Origin: Silene conica
Lineage: Eukaryota > Streptophyta > Magnoliopsida > Caryophyllales > Caryophyllaceae
Length of the DNA: 64,000 nucleotides
Reading direction: 5' to 3'
Assembly (NCBI GenBank): GCA_029255685.2
Contig: CM055314.2
Coordinates: 69,948,815-70,012,814, forward strand
The position numbers and the translations under genes were made by a program. Shown one piece after another: positions 1-11,404 of the stretch; the first letter of the stretch is position 1, and every line of letters starts with the position of its first letter. The notes under the pieces are model-generated. The model did not search any database, had not been told where the DNA came from, and saw only the letters and a program-made list of their open reading frames with translations.

Positions 1-2625
1 TGCACTGCCAAATCACGTCTGCAGAAGAGAGGAAATGTTACTTTTGCCAGAAAATAAAGTTCATTTGGCATCAACTAAAATCTCATTCGTCCATTTCAAA
101 GAAACTAGTGAGAGTAGATCACCGACTGTATAGGTAGTCTGGGATACATAACAACAATGTAAATCCACCTTATAAAGTAAATATTACTAACCCAGCTGCA
201 GTGACGAGGCTGGTCATCGTCTCGTGAGTTGCACGTCGAACTTCTCTATTATAATCCATCAGAAGCCTCCTATATTCAAAACCCTTTATCAGAAAGCACA
301 GGTCAGACTGAGGCCGCAGAAAAAAGTAATACCAAAATTGATTTCAAAATCGTAATGAGAAAGTAAGGTCAAATAGAACGCATAGAAGAGAACAATGTCT
401 AAAGAAAAAATAATCAAAACTTTCATCAGTAAATGCAAAGCTTACCTCAATACCAAACACTATGCGAAGTATGCGATATGGTTATAACTACTAGGGTCAC
501 AAAAATAAAAATACGGCCTAGCGTGAAACTTTTTTGTTAATTTTGACAAGATTTTCTCAAGGGTGCAAAACAGTACTTACCCATTGCGGAATAATCAGTA
601 CAACATCCTTCCCAGACTTGTCTTTCAGTAGCGCCGATAAAGAATTCAAAGCTTTAAGCTGTAGTAAAAAAAGATAGCAGCACTTCAAGATCAATATAGA
701 GCGAAAAGAAAAAGATGATTCGTCTTAATACATACAAAATTAAGCATCATATGTCATTTACTGTCTCATAGATGTATTTACGAACGAAGTATATATAAAA
801 AAACAAATAACTGAAAACAAAAAGGGTGTTGCTTGGTGCAGCATGTCAAAACTGTCAATCACCTTTAGCACAACATGTGAGGTGTCACATGCTTTTTATA
901 GATAACAAGACGAACATACTAAAGGCATCCTTCTGCATAAATTGTCGTTCAAATAAAATAATGGAAACCTAATCTCAGAGAATTAGAATAGACGCATTGA
1001 GAAAAATATCAAAATTTTAATGAAAAGGAATATTCTTCAGCAAAACTTGTAAATAAGAAAATTAATCACTCGGCTCAATCTTCTTTTTCACAGAAAATAG
1101 CATATGAAGTGGCACATATATTCTTGGACAAAGATACGGTTCATCAATGAAAGTTTGAAAAGTAACTCCAGAAGGGCAGGAATCAGGGCCCATCTAACAA
1201 AAACAACAGCATATAAAATCTTGCGACTTGCATCTTTCTGACACTAGATTATTTGGACCAGATAAACTCCCAATAAAAAGGTCGGAGTTCTTCATCAAGA
1301 TTACTAAGTGCACATACTTCTACCGGAAGGTTTTTTGTCAGATTTCAAAACTGTCATTGATTATTAGGAATATAGATAAGGGAAGGGAACATGGAGGGAT
1401 TCTAAGCGTTTTATACAGGGATTATGAGTTTTCTCTGCTTTTGCATCCCCGTGTCTCTTTACACCACCATCTTCTTCATGCATTGTTCTAAAGAACAGGA
1501 ATCACAATATGTAGATCTACTAAGTGTATTCAGTTGAGCATAATTCTACTACATATCCCAGAATGAATCACTCAGAAGAGTACACTCAGACATGGTTTAG
1601 CTTCTTTATGATCAAGTAGTGTGTGATCCCAGAACTTTGATTCGGCAGAGACTTGGAGCCTTGCGCGTAGTTTTAGCTCAGATTTAGATATCCTTTAATG
1701 CGTTACTCAATTTGCATTTTGAAAAAAGCACTTACAAGGTCTTGTTATATGTCATCTTCCCATCTATTGCTCTAAGGGTCATCTTCTTACTGTCTTATCA
1801 ATACTAACACCTTTCAACACAACACTTGCTTTGTCCCCGCACATAGGTTACATTTGCTACTAAGAACGTGCAAGTGGGCTAAAAGCTCCCACATGTATTC
1901 TCTACCTCGCAAACTTGACTAAAACAAAAACGTAAACAATTTTATAAACGGACTGATATGAAATACAAACTTTCCCCGGCAACAAAAGAAGTATTACTTC
2001 GTATTACTTCCTATTACATAAATAACAAACGATAAAAGGACCAGGCCGAGAAAATCACCTTTGTAGTAGGGTCTCTTCTAGCAAGTCTTTTCAAGTATTG
2101 CACCATTTCACCATCAACACCCTATATTCAAACCACTTAAATTCTTCACCACCACACCACTACTAAGCCAAACAAGGAAACTCAAAACGGAATTTTCACC
2201 CGTTTGAACTCCAGCAATCAAATTACACAAAATTGATCAACTATAATCCGAGTTAAATCGAAAAGCTCAAAAATGTCACCTTAAAAGAACCCGATTCCTC
2301 GGCATGAAGAGCAGAATCAACCCTAGTACTGCCCAAATAACCACCAAACCCAATTTGAGCTGTACCCACAGGAACAAGTGAGGCAGCAAGGCTGAAAAAT
2401 CATTAAATTCATCAAATTTTGCACTTAATTGAGCTTAAAATATCATATAGATTGAAACTTTAGGGTAAACTAAGAAAACCCACAAAAACCCAACAACAAC
2501 AACAACAACATAAACATCCAAAACAAACAATAAAAAAGTAGATTGATTATAATAAAGAGATGAGTAAACCTGCTGCTGGAGGCACGAGCTTTGGTTCTTC
2601 CACTTTCACCCTTTTGTTTACCCAT
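1..2625 (-). CDS. LTN1: Listerin E3 ubiquitin ligase, first six coding exons (gene continues off the left edge)
   Basis: Listerin is the RING-type E3 ligase of ribosome-associated quality control; it ubiquitinates nascent chains stuck on 60S subunits. Visible coding exons on the minus strand are 2570-2625, 2280-2391, 2059-2121, 581-658, 192-283 and 1-18, all with GT-AG borders and matching phases. They give about 140 residues starting [18 protein letters not shown], then [43 protein letters not shown] and [16 protein letters not shown]. This agrees with my memory of the N-terminus of plant listerin (glycine-rich start, then the first HEAT-type helices). The C-terminal RING domain is outside the window. 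Intron 3 (659-2058) is 1.4 kb and holds nothing recognisable. The start is the only ATG before the conserved MGK. No break is seen in the visible exons. Confidence 0.9.
2490..2510. repeat. (AAC)n microsatellite in listerin intron 1
   Basis: About seven AAC/CAA units lie inside the first intron of the listerin gene. This is a simple sequence repeat with no other sign of function. Confidence 0.8.
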
Positions 2626-3717
2626 TATTGATTATCACTGATTGTATTCTTTGTTTCTTCTCTATTTCTTTGTTGAGAAATTGATGTTCGTATCTTCAAT
2701 TTTAAAATAAGGTCGCCATTGGAGGACTAGTTTTGATTCGGGTAGGTCTTTCAATTAAGGTCTTCTGCTCTTAGTATTAGCAAATAGCAACCCGTCGTCT
2801 AATATTTTCCATTGGGTGTTGCTCATTCATACACATGTTTTACTCAATTATAAACGCAAATGACTTAAATACCCTTCTATTTTTGTAATTCTCTCTCCTC
2901 AATTCACTCCCTCTAACTGCAACTATTCAATGAATGGAATAAATCTGCTGAGAGCTATGCTCTGGGAATGAATGGAAGGCACAGATTTGGCTTCATCAAA
3001 AACCAGTTGGTTAATCACCAGTTGACAATAGTCTTAAATTAATCCGCAAATCAAAGATGACTAATGCTATTAGTGATGGAACAAAACCCGCTATATTCAA
3101 TACTCTCTCAATCCCAAAAAGACAAATTAGCATTACAATTTAATTTTTCTGAAAATAATTAGGGGTTTTATACACTAATGATTCGATTTGATTCAATTAG
3201 GTCAAAATTGAAAACGATTTAAAGAAACCCTAATCTAATTAGTCTAAATCAATTTTTTAATTTCATATAATATAATTGATAAAGGTAGAGATTAGAATTA
3301 TTACCTGATCGATTTAGGTTTTTTTTTTGGGGAGAGAATCAGAGAGAATTAGAGAGAAAAACTTTTTTTTAGGCAGAGGGCATAGAATGGAAAAGTAATG
3401 AAAAAAAGGGTATGAATGAGTAAAACTCGTGTATGAATGAGCAATTACGTTTCCATTTTGTATTTATTTTTATTATTTATTTATGGAGAGCTGGTTTTTA
3501 TCGCCCGACCCGATTCCGTAACGGGTGCATTAGAGAGGCTAGAGTCAAGTCGATTTACACAGTCGGACGGAGATTTCGAAGCTCCATTTCAATAACAAAA
3601 CCAACTCACTCAAGACTCAACTACTTTCCAACGCCATAACCAGCTTCGAATTGTTCATCCATTTCATTTCATTTCATTAATTCATTGTTACAATTTCTAC
3701 AACACAATCAAACCACA
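2626..3717. promoter_or_regulatory. Shared head-to-head intergenic region of LTN1 and LIP1P
   Basis: This 1.1-kb stretch separates the start codons of two divergent genes and must hold both 5' UTRs and both promoters. No intact gene is seen. A pyrimidine/GA-rich zone lies at about 3310-3375 (GAGAGAAT repeats after a T run), and direct CATTT repeats precede the LIP1P start at 3660-3680. No TATA box can be assigned confidently to either gene. That would fit housekeeping promoters, but it is inference. Confidence 0.5.
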
Positions 3718-6700
3718 ATGATGAACCAATCAATCAATTTAAACCCAGCAATCTCAATGCAAATCCCAAAACGGGCACCCAATTTCAACAAACTCAAATC
3801 CACCATGGTTGTCACATCACTTAAAAGCTCCAAGGAAACCACATCAATGGCGGACGGTGTGATGGGGATGATGGGGAAACATACAGGGAGAGACCCAAAT
3901 GTAAAAAAACCAGAGTGGTTGAGACAGAAAGCACCTCAGGGTAAAAGGTTTGATGAGGTTAAGGATTCTCTTTCAAGCTTAAATCTTCATACTGTTTGTG
4001 AAGAAGCTCAGTGTCCTAATATTGGTGAGGTCAGATTTCCATCCTTGTTGTTGTTGTTTATGTTCCTAACATCAAAATGAATATGGGTTATAGTAATGAA
4101 GCATACATTGGCATGATTTCAGTGTTGGAATGGAGGTGGGGATGGAATAGCAACAGCCACAATCATGGTGCTTGGCGATACTTGCACCCGTGGTTGCAGA
4201 TTTTGTGCTGTTAAAACAAGTAGGAATCCTCCGCCGCCTGACCCATTGGAACCTGAAAACACTGCCAAAGCTGTTGTCAGTTGGGGGTAACCTTTCAACT
4301 CTCAACAACTGACTTTCGTCAAATCTTTACATCTTGGAATGTTTAACTTGCTGGTGAAGAGACGGGGTTCTGTCTAAGTACCCTTGTCTTTTATTCTCTT
4401 TTATGAGAGTATTATTGTGTATGTTGCAGGGTTGATTACATTGTATTAACAAGTGTTGATCGGGACGATTTGCCTGATGGTGGAAGTGATCATTTTGTCC
4501 AGACAGTCAAAGCCATGAAGGTACATCAAAGTCTTCACTGTGCTGCCTTCAATATTAATTGATTTATGTGACGGTTTTCCACAGCTTCCTTCTAGTTATC
4601 TTCTATTCTAGCCATGCTATGTTTGAAAACGTATGCCTTGACAATGCAGAGACTCAAGCCTGATATCATGGTCGAGTGTTTGACCTCTGATTTTAGGGGA
4701 GACTTGAAGGCAGTGGATGCTCTAGTTCACTCAGGTTTAGATGTTTTCGCTCACAATGTTGAGACAGTTAAGCGTCTACAGCGAATTGTTAGAGATCCTC
4801 GGGCAGGGTAAGTTCCATGTTTCATTTCTGATGTCAACCTGTTGGCCCATGTCTAAAGAGTCTGTTTTTCAGCCTGTATTATGCTATGTCAATGGTCATT
4901 TGAAACCAAACTTGGCCTGACGACATAGCAGCACTACGTGCATATTAATCACCGGACTTTCATTACGTGTACAATGGATCTGTTTGGACCATTATCCGAA
5001 AACTACAGATTGCCTACTCAAGTACTTGTAAGTTATTAGAACTAGAACTGTTTGAAACTTTAACTTCACAGGTAATTGATTTTTTGATTCTGTACTACTA
5101 CTTGGCTTCTAACCTCTCTTTAAAGAAGATGCAAATTTATAACCGGACACCTTTCTACGTTTCAGAGGAATCATATTCCCATCCATTTGCATGTATAATG
5201 GTGGTTATATTCACGCCCTTGTCAAAACTGAGAAACGAGATTTGAATTTTCCATTGACATGCTAAAATCTTTTTTCTTGCCTTGTAGTCCTACCATCCAT
5301 CCAATGAGACTAGACATTTTATTCCGTCAAAACTGAGTTATGGTCCTAAATTGAGCCTCTCCAGAAGGAGGATCTTTTTAACTAAGGACATCACTGACAA
5401 TTCTTATTTACTGATTATAATGTAATGCAGGTATGAACAGAGTTTGTCTGTGCTAAGGAATGCCAAAATCAGCAAGGAAGGAATGATAACAAAAACTTCT
5501 ATAATGTTGGGACTCGGGGAAACCGACGATGAGTTAAAGGAAGCTATGGCTGATCTACGAGCAATCGATGTTGATATTCTCACACTCGGACAATATTTAC
5601 AGGTGAGCAACCTTCAATCCTTCATGTTAACTATGATGGTTCTACCCTGGATGGTAGTGCTAGTGAACATTATTTTTTATTGTCTTTTCCCCTTATTTGC
5701 TTTTTTGTTTCTTTTTCTATGCTTTAAGATTATTTTATGTAAAATTTGACGTAAAATGAGGATGGGCCACGCCTACAATGAGAAGATAAAGGCCACTTCA
5801 GACGCCTAAAGAAGGTTTCATCCTAAAACCAATTGCCAAAACTAGTTCATTGATTTATAGTGATTTACTTTCTCCTGATTTATCAATGTGGACAAACATA
5901 TTCATTAGGAACTCTCAATCAACATCATCTATCATGAAAGTTTTTTTGTTTATTTTTGCAAAGAATTGTGTGCTGTTCGCCTGTACCTATTCACTGAGGA
6001 GTGAAATTCTGTATTCTGTAAGTGTTTTCGTATTTTGCTGTTCGACGTTTTATATCGTGCAACTATTTTGGGACTAAGAATGATTCATGTTAGCCGACCC
6101 CAAATCATTTTGGGACTAAGGCTTTGGTGTTGTGGTTGCGAAATGGTTTATTGAGGATTTAATTTATTTATTTTCCATTGCAGCCAACACCTCTACACCT
6201 CACAGTTAAAGAATATGTGACCCCTGAGAAATTTGCTTTCTGGAAGGAGTATGGAGAAGCTATAGGTTTCCGCTATGTTGCCAGTGGTCCTCTGGTAATT
6301 GATTTCCTCCATTTAAAATCTGCATGATATATGTCTGCTTTGACTGAAAATTTAGATAGATACTAAGTTTGAGTGGCCTAGTTGAAGCTGTAAAAGTGTA
6401 AATTACGGTTCTCAAGCTAGCCAGCTGCATTTTACCACAAACCTAGAAGATTCATTTGATCTGAACTTCAATCCCTACTCAATCACGACTTACAAAATTA
6501 TGTGAGTACAAAAAAAATTGCATAGCTAGCATTGTCAGATTTGTATCCTGATCTTGGAATCAATTGTTGATGTTTAATGGCGGTAGTAATCGTTGATGTT
6601 TTGATAACCTTCATCAAAACAGTCAGGATACTGCACGACCCCATATGTAATACCTCAAGTGTCTTACCCATTTGCTAACGTATTCCTTTTTGGTCTGTCC

Positions 6701-6937
6701 GTCCGTCTGTCTCAACTCTCAACCATATCTTTAGTCATAGTAACTTAGTAAGTGTTAAGGTGGTGATTGGTATATTCCTATAGTTAATTCTAGTGAGTGC
6801 CTGAATGAATGGCAGTGAGAGTATTACCAACTCTTAGAATTTCATTGGGTGATATGTAGGTACGATCATCATACAGAGCTGGAGAGCTTTTTGTGCAAAC
6901 AATGGTGAAAGAAAAAGGCAAGACTTCCTCCAAGTAA
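3718..6937 (+). CDS. LIP1P: Lipoyl synthase, plastid type (radical SAM)
   Basis: Lipoyl synthase inserts two sulfurs into octanoyl groups on E2 subunits, here probably those of plastid pyruvate dehydrogenase. Seven exons with GT-AG borders are 3718-4029, 4123-4286, 4430-4520, 4650-4807, 5431-5602, 6184-6294 and 6860-6937, giving 361 residues. Residues 1 to about 60 are Ser/Asn/Lys-rich and look like a transit peptide. The auxiliary cluster motif [12 protein letters not shown] has C94, C99 and C105. The radical SAM motif CTRGCRFC has C125, C129 and C132. The C-terminal RSSYRAGE (R338 onward) holds the conserved RSSY. The segment [20 protein letters not shown] resembles the plastid isoform more than the mitochondrial one. 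ATG 3718 is the first in-frame ATG; a second follows directly. Length is slightly under the roughly 390 residues I recall for Arabidopsis, the difference being in the transit peptide. It looks intact. Confidence 0.93.
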
Positions 6938-7651
6938 CTGTATAGATTAACATACAAAAAGTTACTCCTATATTCATCCATAGATTTACTTACACCCTTA
7001 CATTCCAAAATATTGTATTTTTTGATGCTGATAGCCTAATGTTTCAATGGCATCTTGTTACGGACTTAGGGAGTAGCCTAGCCGAGTAGTTTTTAGTATC
7101 TCTGTACCTTTTTCATGGCAAGTTATATAAGTATTTTTTTTAGCTGTAGCCTGTAAGAACTTGTTTCATTATATTCTTTTGCACTACTGGATGTGGATGG
7201 CTGGATGATGCTATACTTATTTGGCAAATTGCACACTGAACTTGTCCTCAAATTATCTGTCAGGTCATGTCATGTTTGTTGCGCACAGATTTCTGCGGAA
7301 TTAACAGATTTCTGTGGAATTAATTAACTCCAGCGCATCCAGGCCTAATCAATATTAGAGACCAAATAGTACTGTTATTAGTCCAATTCATTATTACACT
7401 AACCCCCTACCTTTTGTGTACTTGTGTGAACCAATAGGCTTATTTAAGACTATAGATGCGTAACTCACTTATGTGTCAAGTCGACATTGTCGCCTAGCAA
7501 GGTATATCGACCACATAGACTAAAGCGAGTAAATTCTTATAAAATAGTCTACATAAATTCTTATAAAATAGTCTACATAAGGGATATCACTGATATACCA
7601 ACTAAAAGAATGGACTCCCAGTTACTAACGTATTAGTATTGTCATGGAAAT
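6938..7651. other. Intergenic DNA downstream of LIP1P
   Basis: This holds the 3' UTR of LIP1P and AT-rich non-coding DNA. A 24-bp stretch (TTCTTATAAAATAGTCTACATAA) is directly repeated near 7535-7580. No gene, RNA gene or element end is recognised. Confidence 0.5.
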
Positions 7652-7836
7652 GGATCCTCTCCATTTCTTTTCTCTCCATTTCCTCTCACAAACATTACTA
7701 TATTATATATTCCAATCCCTTTCATTTACCTTTTTATTTCCAAATAAATCTACAACCATCGGATCGTTTCCAAATTTAATCCGAACCGTTGAGAAGTAAT
7801 GGACCTCCATTTCTTTTCGAGAAATGGAGAGGATCC
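7652..7836. mobile_element. Small inverted-repeat element (MITE-like)
   Basis: The ends form an inverted repeat: GGATCCTCTCCATTTCTT at 7652-7669 against its near-exact complement at 7819-7836 (17 of 18 pairs). The interior is AT-rich and non-coding. The flanks share a TTGTCAT word, a possible target duplication, although it does not abut the ends. Size and structure suit a MITE; the family is not recognised. Confidence 0.5.
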
Positions 7837-7869
7837 TTACTCGTTTGTCATATACTTGAATAATTAGAA

Positions 7870-7951
7870 TCATCATATAGCATATCATATACGGACTATC
7901 ATATCATCATATCATATCATATATCATATCATATCATCATATCATATATTA
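7870..7951. repeat. CATAT/ATCAT low-complexity repeat
   Basis: Irregular reiterations of ATCATATC and CATAT fill about 80 bp. This is simple sequence with no gene. Confidence 0.75.
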
Positions 7952-7983
7952 TATTAAAGCAAACACCGGCCTCCCCATCCGTC

Positions 7984-8047
7984 GCCACGTGTCACACGTT
8001 ATTCAATTGTCATGTATTACACGCTATTTAATTGCCACGTGTCACAC
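7984..8047. repeat. Three degenerate ~25-bp repeats with two G-boxes
   Basis: Three consecutive copies of a CCACGTGTCACAC..TTATTCAATTG-like unit are seen. CACGTG is exact at 7986-7991 and 8036-8041, 50 bp apart, and altered in the middle copy. CACGTG is the plant G-box/ABRE core, but no gene starts nearby, so a regulatory role is not shown. Confidence 0.5.
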
Positions 8048-8060
8048 TCAATAAACATAA

Positions 8061-9614
8061 TTTTTTTTGAAAGTAGTCCCCGAATCGGATTACATAGTAT
8101 TACTATTATCATACGAAATTAGATTAACAATACATTGTGGAACTGAATATTCCGAAAAATGAAAACTCGAGCCTATCTTCGATGCATGAGCTAACTCGTG
8201 CGCAATTCGATTGGCTTTCCGACAAACATGAAACCAAACAATAAAATCAAAACTAGAACAATAAGATAAAATGTCATCAATAAGCAAATAAAAATCGTTT
8301 CGGCCTTGCGTTTTCCTTTGGAGTGCATCGACAACTTCCTTGCAATCGCTCCCAACCACCACCCTAGTGCACCCTTTACGAACCGCTTCCTTGACCCGCT
8401 CAAGACGGCCTCTGCCTCTGCCATTCTCACCAATGGTTCCCCTCTGCGTCTCACTGCCATACCCCGTAACACCCTCACATTTGGCTCACAACAGACCACA
8501 CCCAGGTTCACCCATTCCCCTCATGTACTCCCGCATCCGCCTGAATCACAACCACCATTTCACGTTCAAACCGCTCCTGAATCCTCTGACTCTGCCTCTC
8601 CCTCGTCTGCTTCTGTAGTGACCCAACACTCTGCCCCATATCCGCATTCCTTTGTCTCGCATTCGCCACATTACTCACTTCCCTCATCATCTCCCACACA
8701 ACAACCCTTCCACTGTTAAATCCAACTCCCTCAAACACCCATTTGTTTTTGGCCTCCCAAATTGCCCAACACTCTATTTTAGAGTACACTCCTCCCCATT
8801 CATGCCATGCTATTTCCTCTACCCAATCCCCTATCCTCATACTCCCTGTAGTCGAATATACCTCCAAGCCCAGACCCTCCCAAACCCCATTCCACCCACC
8901 CACAACCCATGATAAGATGAAGACTCGTTTGCATATTATTGTGACAAATGGGACACGCAACTGATATATTTCTTATACGTTTGCCTAGGTTCTGCTTCGT
9001 CGCGAGAGCATCATTGCATAGTTGCCAGAAAAAGGTTTTCACTCGCGGTAAGACTTGTGAATTCCATATACGATTCCATAGCCATTTCTCTTTTGTTCGC
9101 TCCGAATTTCCATCTTCCATACCATAGTCACCATAGATTGATTTATACGCAGACTTGACCGAGTAACACCCATTCTTCTCCAACTCTCAACACCACCGAT
9201 CCTCATGTTTTGAAATAGGAATGCGTATATTGAGAATCTGCTCTTGTTCGAAAGGTAAAAATAGGCTGCGAATTTTCGACGAGTTTCAGCTTTGACCAAC
9301 AGAATTAAACAAATCAGAGACTACCATATCTTGTGCGCGTTCCTGTCGTGGGGATATAACTCTTCGAGATTGTGTGCCTGCTACCCACGGATCTTCCCAT
9401 ACTAACGTGCTCAGTCCATTGCTCACTTGTCTTCTAACCCAAGATCTAACACCGATCGAGCCTCCATAAATCCTCGCCAAGTATAGCTAGGATTCAGTCC
9501 CATTCTTGCTTTCATAAAAGAACTGCTCGGGAAATACTTACTGCCCATAACCCTCGCCATCAAACTCGTTCTATCCGTAAGTAATCTCCATGCTTGTTTT
9601 CCCAACAGAGCAAG
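8061..9614 (-). mobile_element. L1-type LINE, 3' part: end of RT, zinc-binding region, RNase H, poly(A)
   Basis: On the minus strand, fragments read as the end of a plant L1 ORF2. GKQAWRLLTDRTSLMARV lies near 9540-9605. A zf-RVT-like block (LWNRIWNSQVLPRVKTFFWQ, then CPICHN) lies near 8890-9090. An RNase H domain (VGSDCKEVVDALQ, then HVCRKANRIAHELAH) lies at 8140-8360. An eight-T run at 8061-8068 on the plus strand is the poly(A) tail. Several frameshifts and stops separate the fragments, so the copy is dead. It is cut off at 9614 by the insertion at 9615 and resumes at 16367. Confidence 0.85.
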
Positions 9615-11231
9615 TGATGCGTGCTTATTTTATACACTTTTTGGCATCATCTAGCACGCATTTCTATGCATTTTCTTGCATTTTACGTGCCATTTTACCC
9701 CCTTTTTCTTCCTTTGGTGTATTTTCTGTTATTTTCCAGGAATTATGCAACAGATGAAGAAACTATGCCTTTTCTGTCCAAAACGAGCTCTTTTAGAAGA
9801 TGGAAGTTGGAATAGACCTTATAAGCATTGGGAAGCGCAAGTCCTCCTGGTGAAAGGGTACTTGAGGTGCGCAAAATGAAGAATGGGAGCTAAGCCAACA
9901 AGGAAGAACTTCAATTTTCTAGTGCCTACTTTGGAGAGCCATATCTCGAGTTCTACAATATATAATCAAGTGATTTCAATTGGAGATGAAAGATTATCCT
10001 CTTAGCTTTCCAACGCCACCAAGAACTCTTGACTTGAGCGAGTAACGAAGAAATGACAGCCGTTTGAAGTTCAGTGCGCGAAGCAGAAATTACTCGCTGA
10101 GAAGTCCTCGATCGAGTCTGTAATCCATTCGATCGAGGGGTTCTGATCTGTAATCCATTCGATCGAGTGGTTTTGATCTGTAATTCATTCGATCGAGGGG
10201 TTTTGATCTGTAATCCATTCGATCGAGTCCTTAATCACTCGATCGAGTACTTTTGGTCCTTAATCTACTCGATCGAGTGGGTTTGAAGCTCGATCGAGTA
10301 AATCAGTAATGGGCCTTGGTTTCCGTGTAGCTTTTCTAGGTTAGATTTTACCTCAACCTAATCTCTCTTATAAAAAGAGAGGAGGTCAAGTTAAAACAGG
10401 ATCACACACTACACACCACTTTTCATCTCTCACTTAGTTCTTGTCACTGTAAATTTCGGGATAGCCTTTCTTCCTCGTTCTTCTTGCCTTATACTCGGAA
10501 TTTTTGTAATCTCTTTTCTTCCTTTTAATTTAATTCTTGTTCTTTTGTTCTTTTGTTATTCCTCCTCCCTTACTTTTAGTTTGTTAGGTCTTTTTATTAT
10601 GTCTTATTTCTCTCGCATTTCAATGGTTAGTTTAGAATCCCAAACCATGTGTAGCTAATTTCGTAATATGTTAGGATGAGGGAATCGCGGTAATAATGTA
10701 ATAGAATTGACATGTTTAGTCTATTTTGTGACGAGGTTTGTTTATAAGCAATCTAATTATAAAACCTGTTAATTGAATGCATGCATGAGACCGGTTTATC
10801 TGTAAAACTCCGCCTGGATCGAAATATTGGTAGAGTAGGCTTGCTTAGGACAATCTATATAACATATCTGTGGATCGAAAGATTGATAGGGGAGTCTAGG
10901 GTGATTTCAGACCGAAAGGACATTAATCGTTCCCACCTTATCATAGAATCGACTGACTTAGCACTTTTATATTACATGAATTACCGCGGTGACCTGAATC
11001 CTAGCATATTCCCTTTTACATCGTTTAGAATCGTGTTTTTAATCATCTCCTTTTATTCTTTGTTTTCTTTTTCTTGTTTAGTTAGTTTCACCAATTCAAA
11101 ACCTCCGTGTTTTGTGACTGAAAAATTTAAGATCGCCAATGGAATTTTACCTCCCTGTGGATACGATCCCTACTTCCACTAGCTTCTAGTTAGTAGACCT
11201 AGGTTATTTTTGATACTAAACGACATTATCA
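9615..11231 (+). repeat. 5' LTR of the Athila-like element
   Basis: It begins TGATGCGTGC and ends at TATCA just before the PBS spacer. It holds eight TCGATCGA palindromes at 10107-10298, a TATA box (TATAAAAA, 10369-10376) 71 bp further on, and a pyrimidine-rich R/U5 region. It carries one more palindrome unit than the 3' LTR. Confidence 0.9.
10107..10298. repeat. TCGATCGA palindrome array in U3 (5' LTR)
   Basis: Eight TCGATCGA cores start at 10108, 10129, 10159, 10189, 10219, 10239, 10269 and 10290, giving spacings of 21, 30, 30, 30, 20, 30 and 21 bp. Several extend to ACTCGATCGAGT. The array sits upstream of the TATA box. Confidence 0.92.
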
Positions 11232-11236
11232 AATTT

Positions 11237-11253
11237 TGGCGCCGTTGCCGGGG
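11237..11253 (+). other. Primer binding site, tRNA-Asp
   Basis: TGGCGCCGTTGCCGGGG is the exact complement of the 3' end of plant tRNA-Asp(GTC) including CCA. It lies five bases after the 5' LTR. Confidence 0.88.
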
Positions 11254-11404
11254 AGGCAATTATTTTATTTGCGTTATTTGGTTGTTTAGTTTGTATTAGT
11301 CTTAAGGAATTTTTAATTCCTTAAGGTCGTTCTTATCTTCTCCCCTAGTGCTGTTTTGATAGGCCCTACAGGTTTTATTAACAATGCTTCGGTAGGGTCC
11401 ATCT

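Noticed and set aside
1228-1491. Open frame of 87 codons on the plus strand
   Set aside because: It lies inside listerin intron 3 on the opposite strand and resembles nothing known.
3718-6937. Mitochondrial lipoyl synthase (LIP1)
   Set aside because: The N-terminal region before the first cluster ([20 protein letters not shown]) matches the plastid isoform as I remember it, and the leader resembles a transit peptide.
7956-8060. Helitron end
   Set aside because: The CCACGTGTCA words are suggestive, but no TC start, CTRR end with hairpin, or Rep/helicase sequence could be shown.
8306-8964. Several overlapping plus-strand frames rich in Pro, Ser and His
   Set aside because: They are antisense shadows of the LINE RNase H and zinc-binding region.
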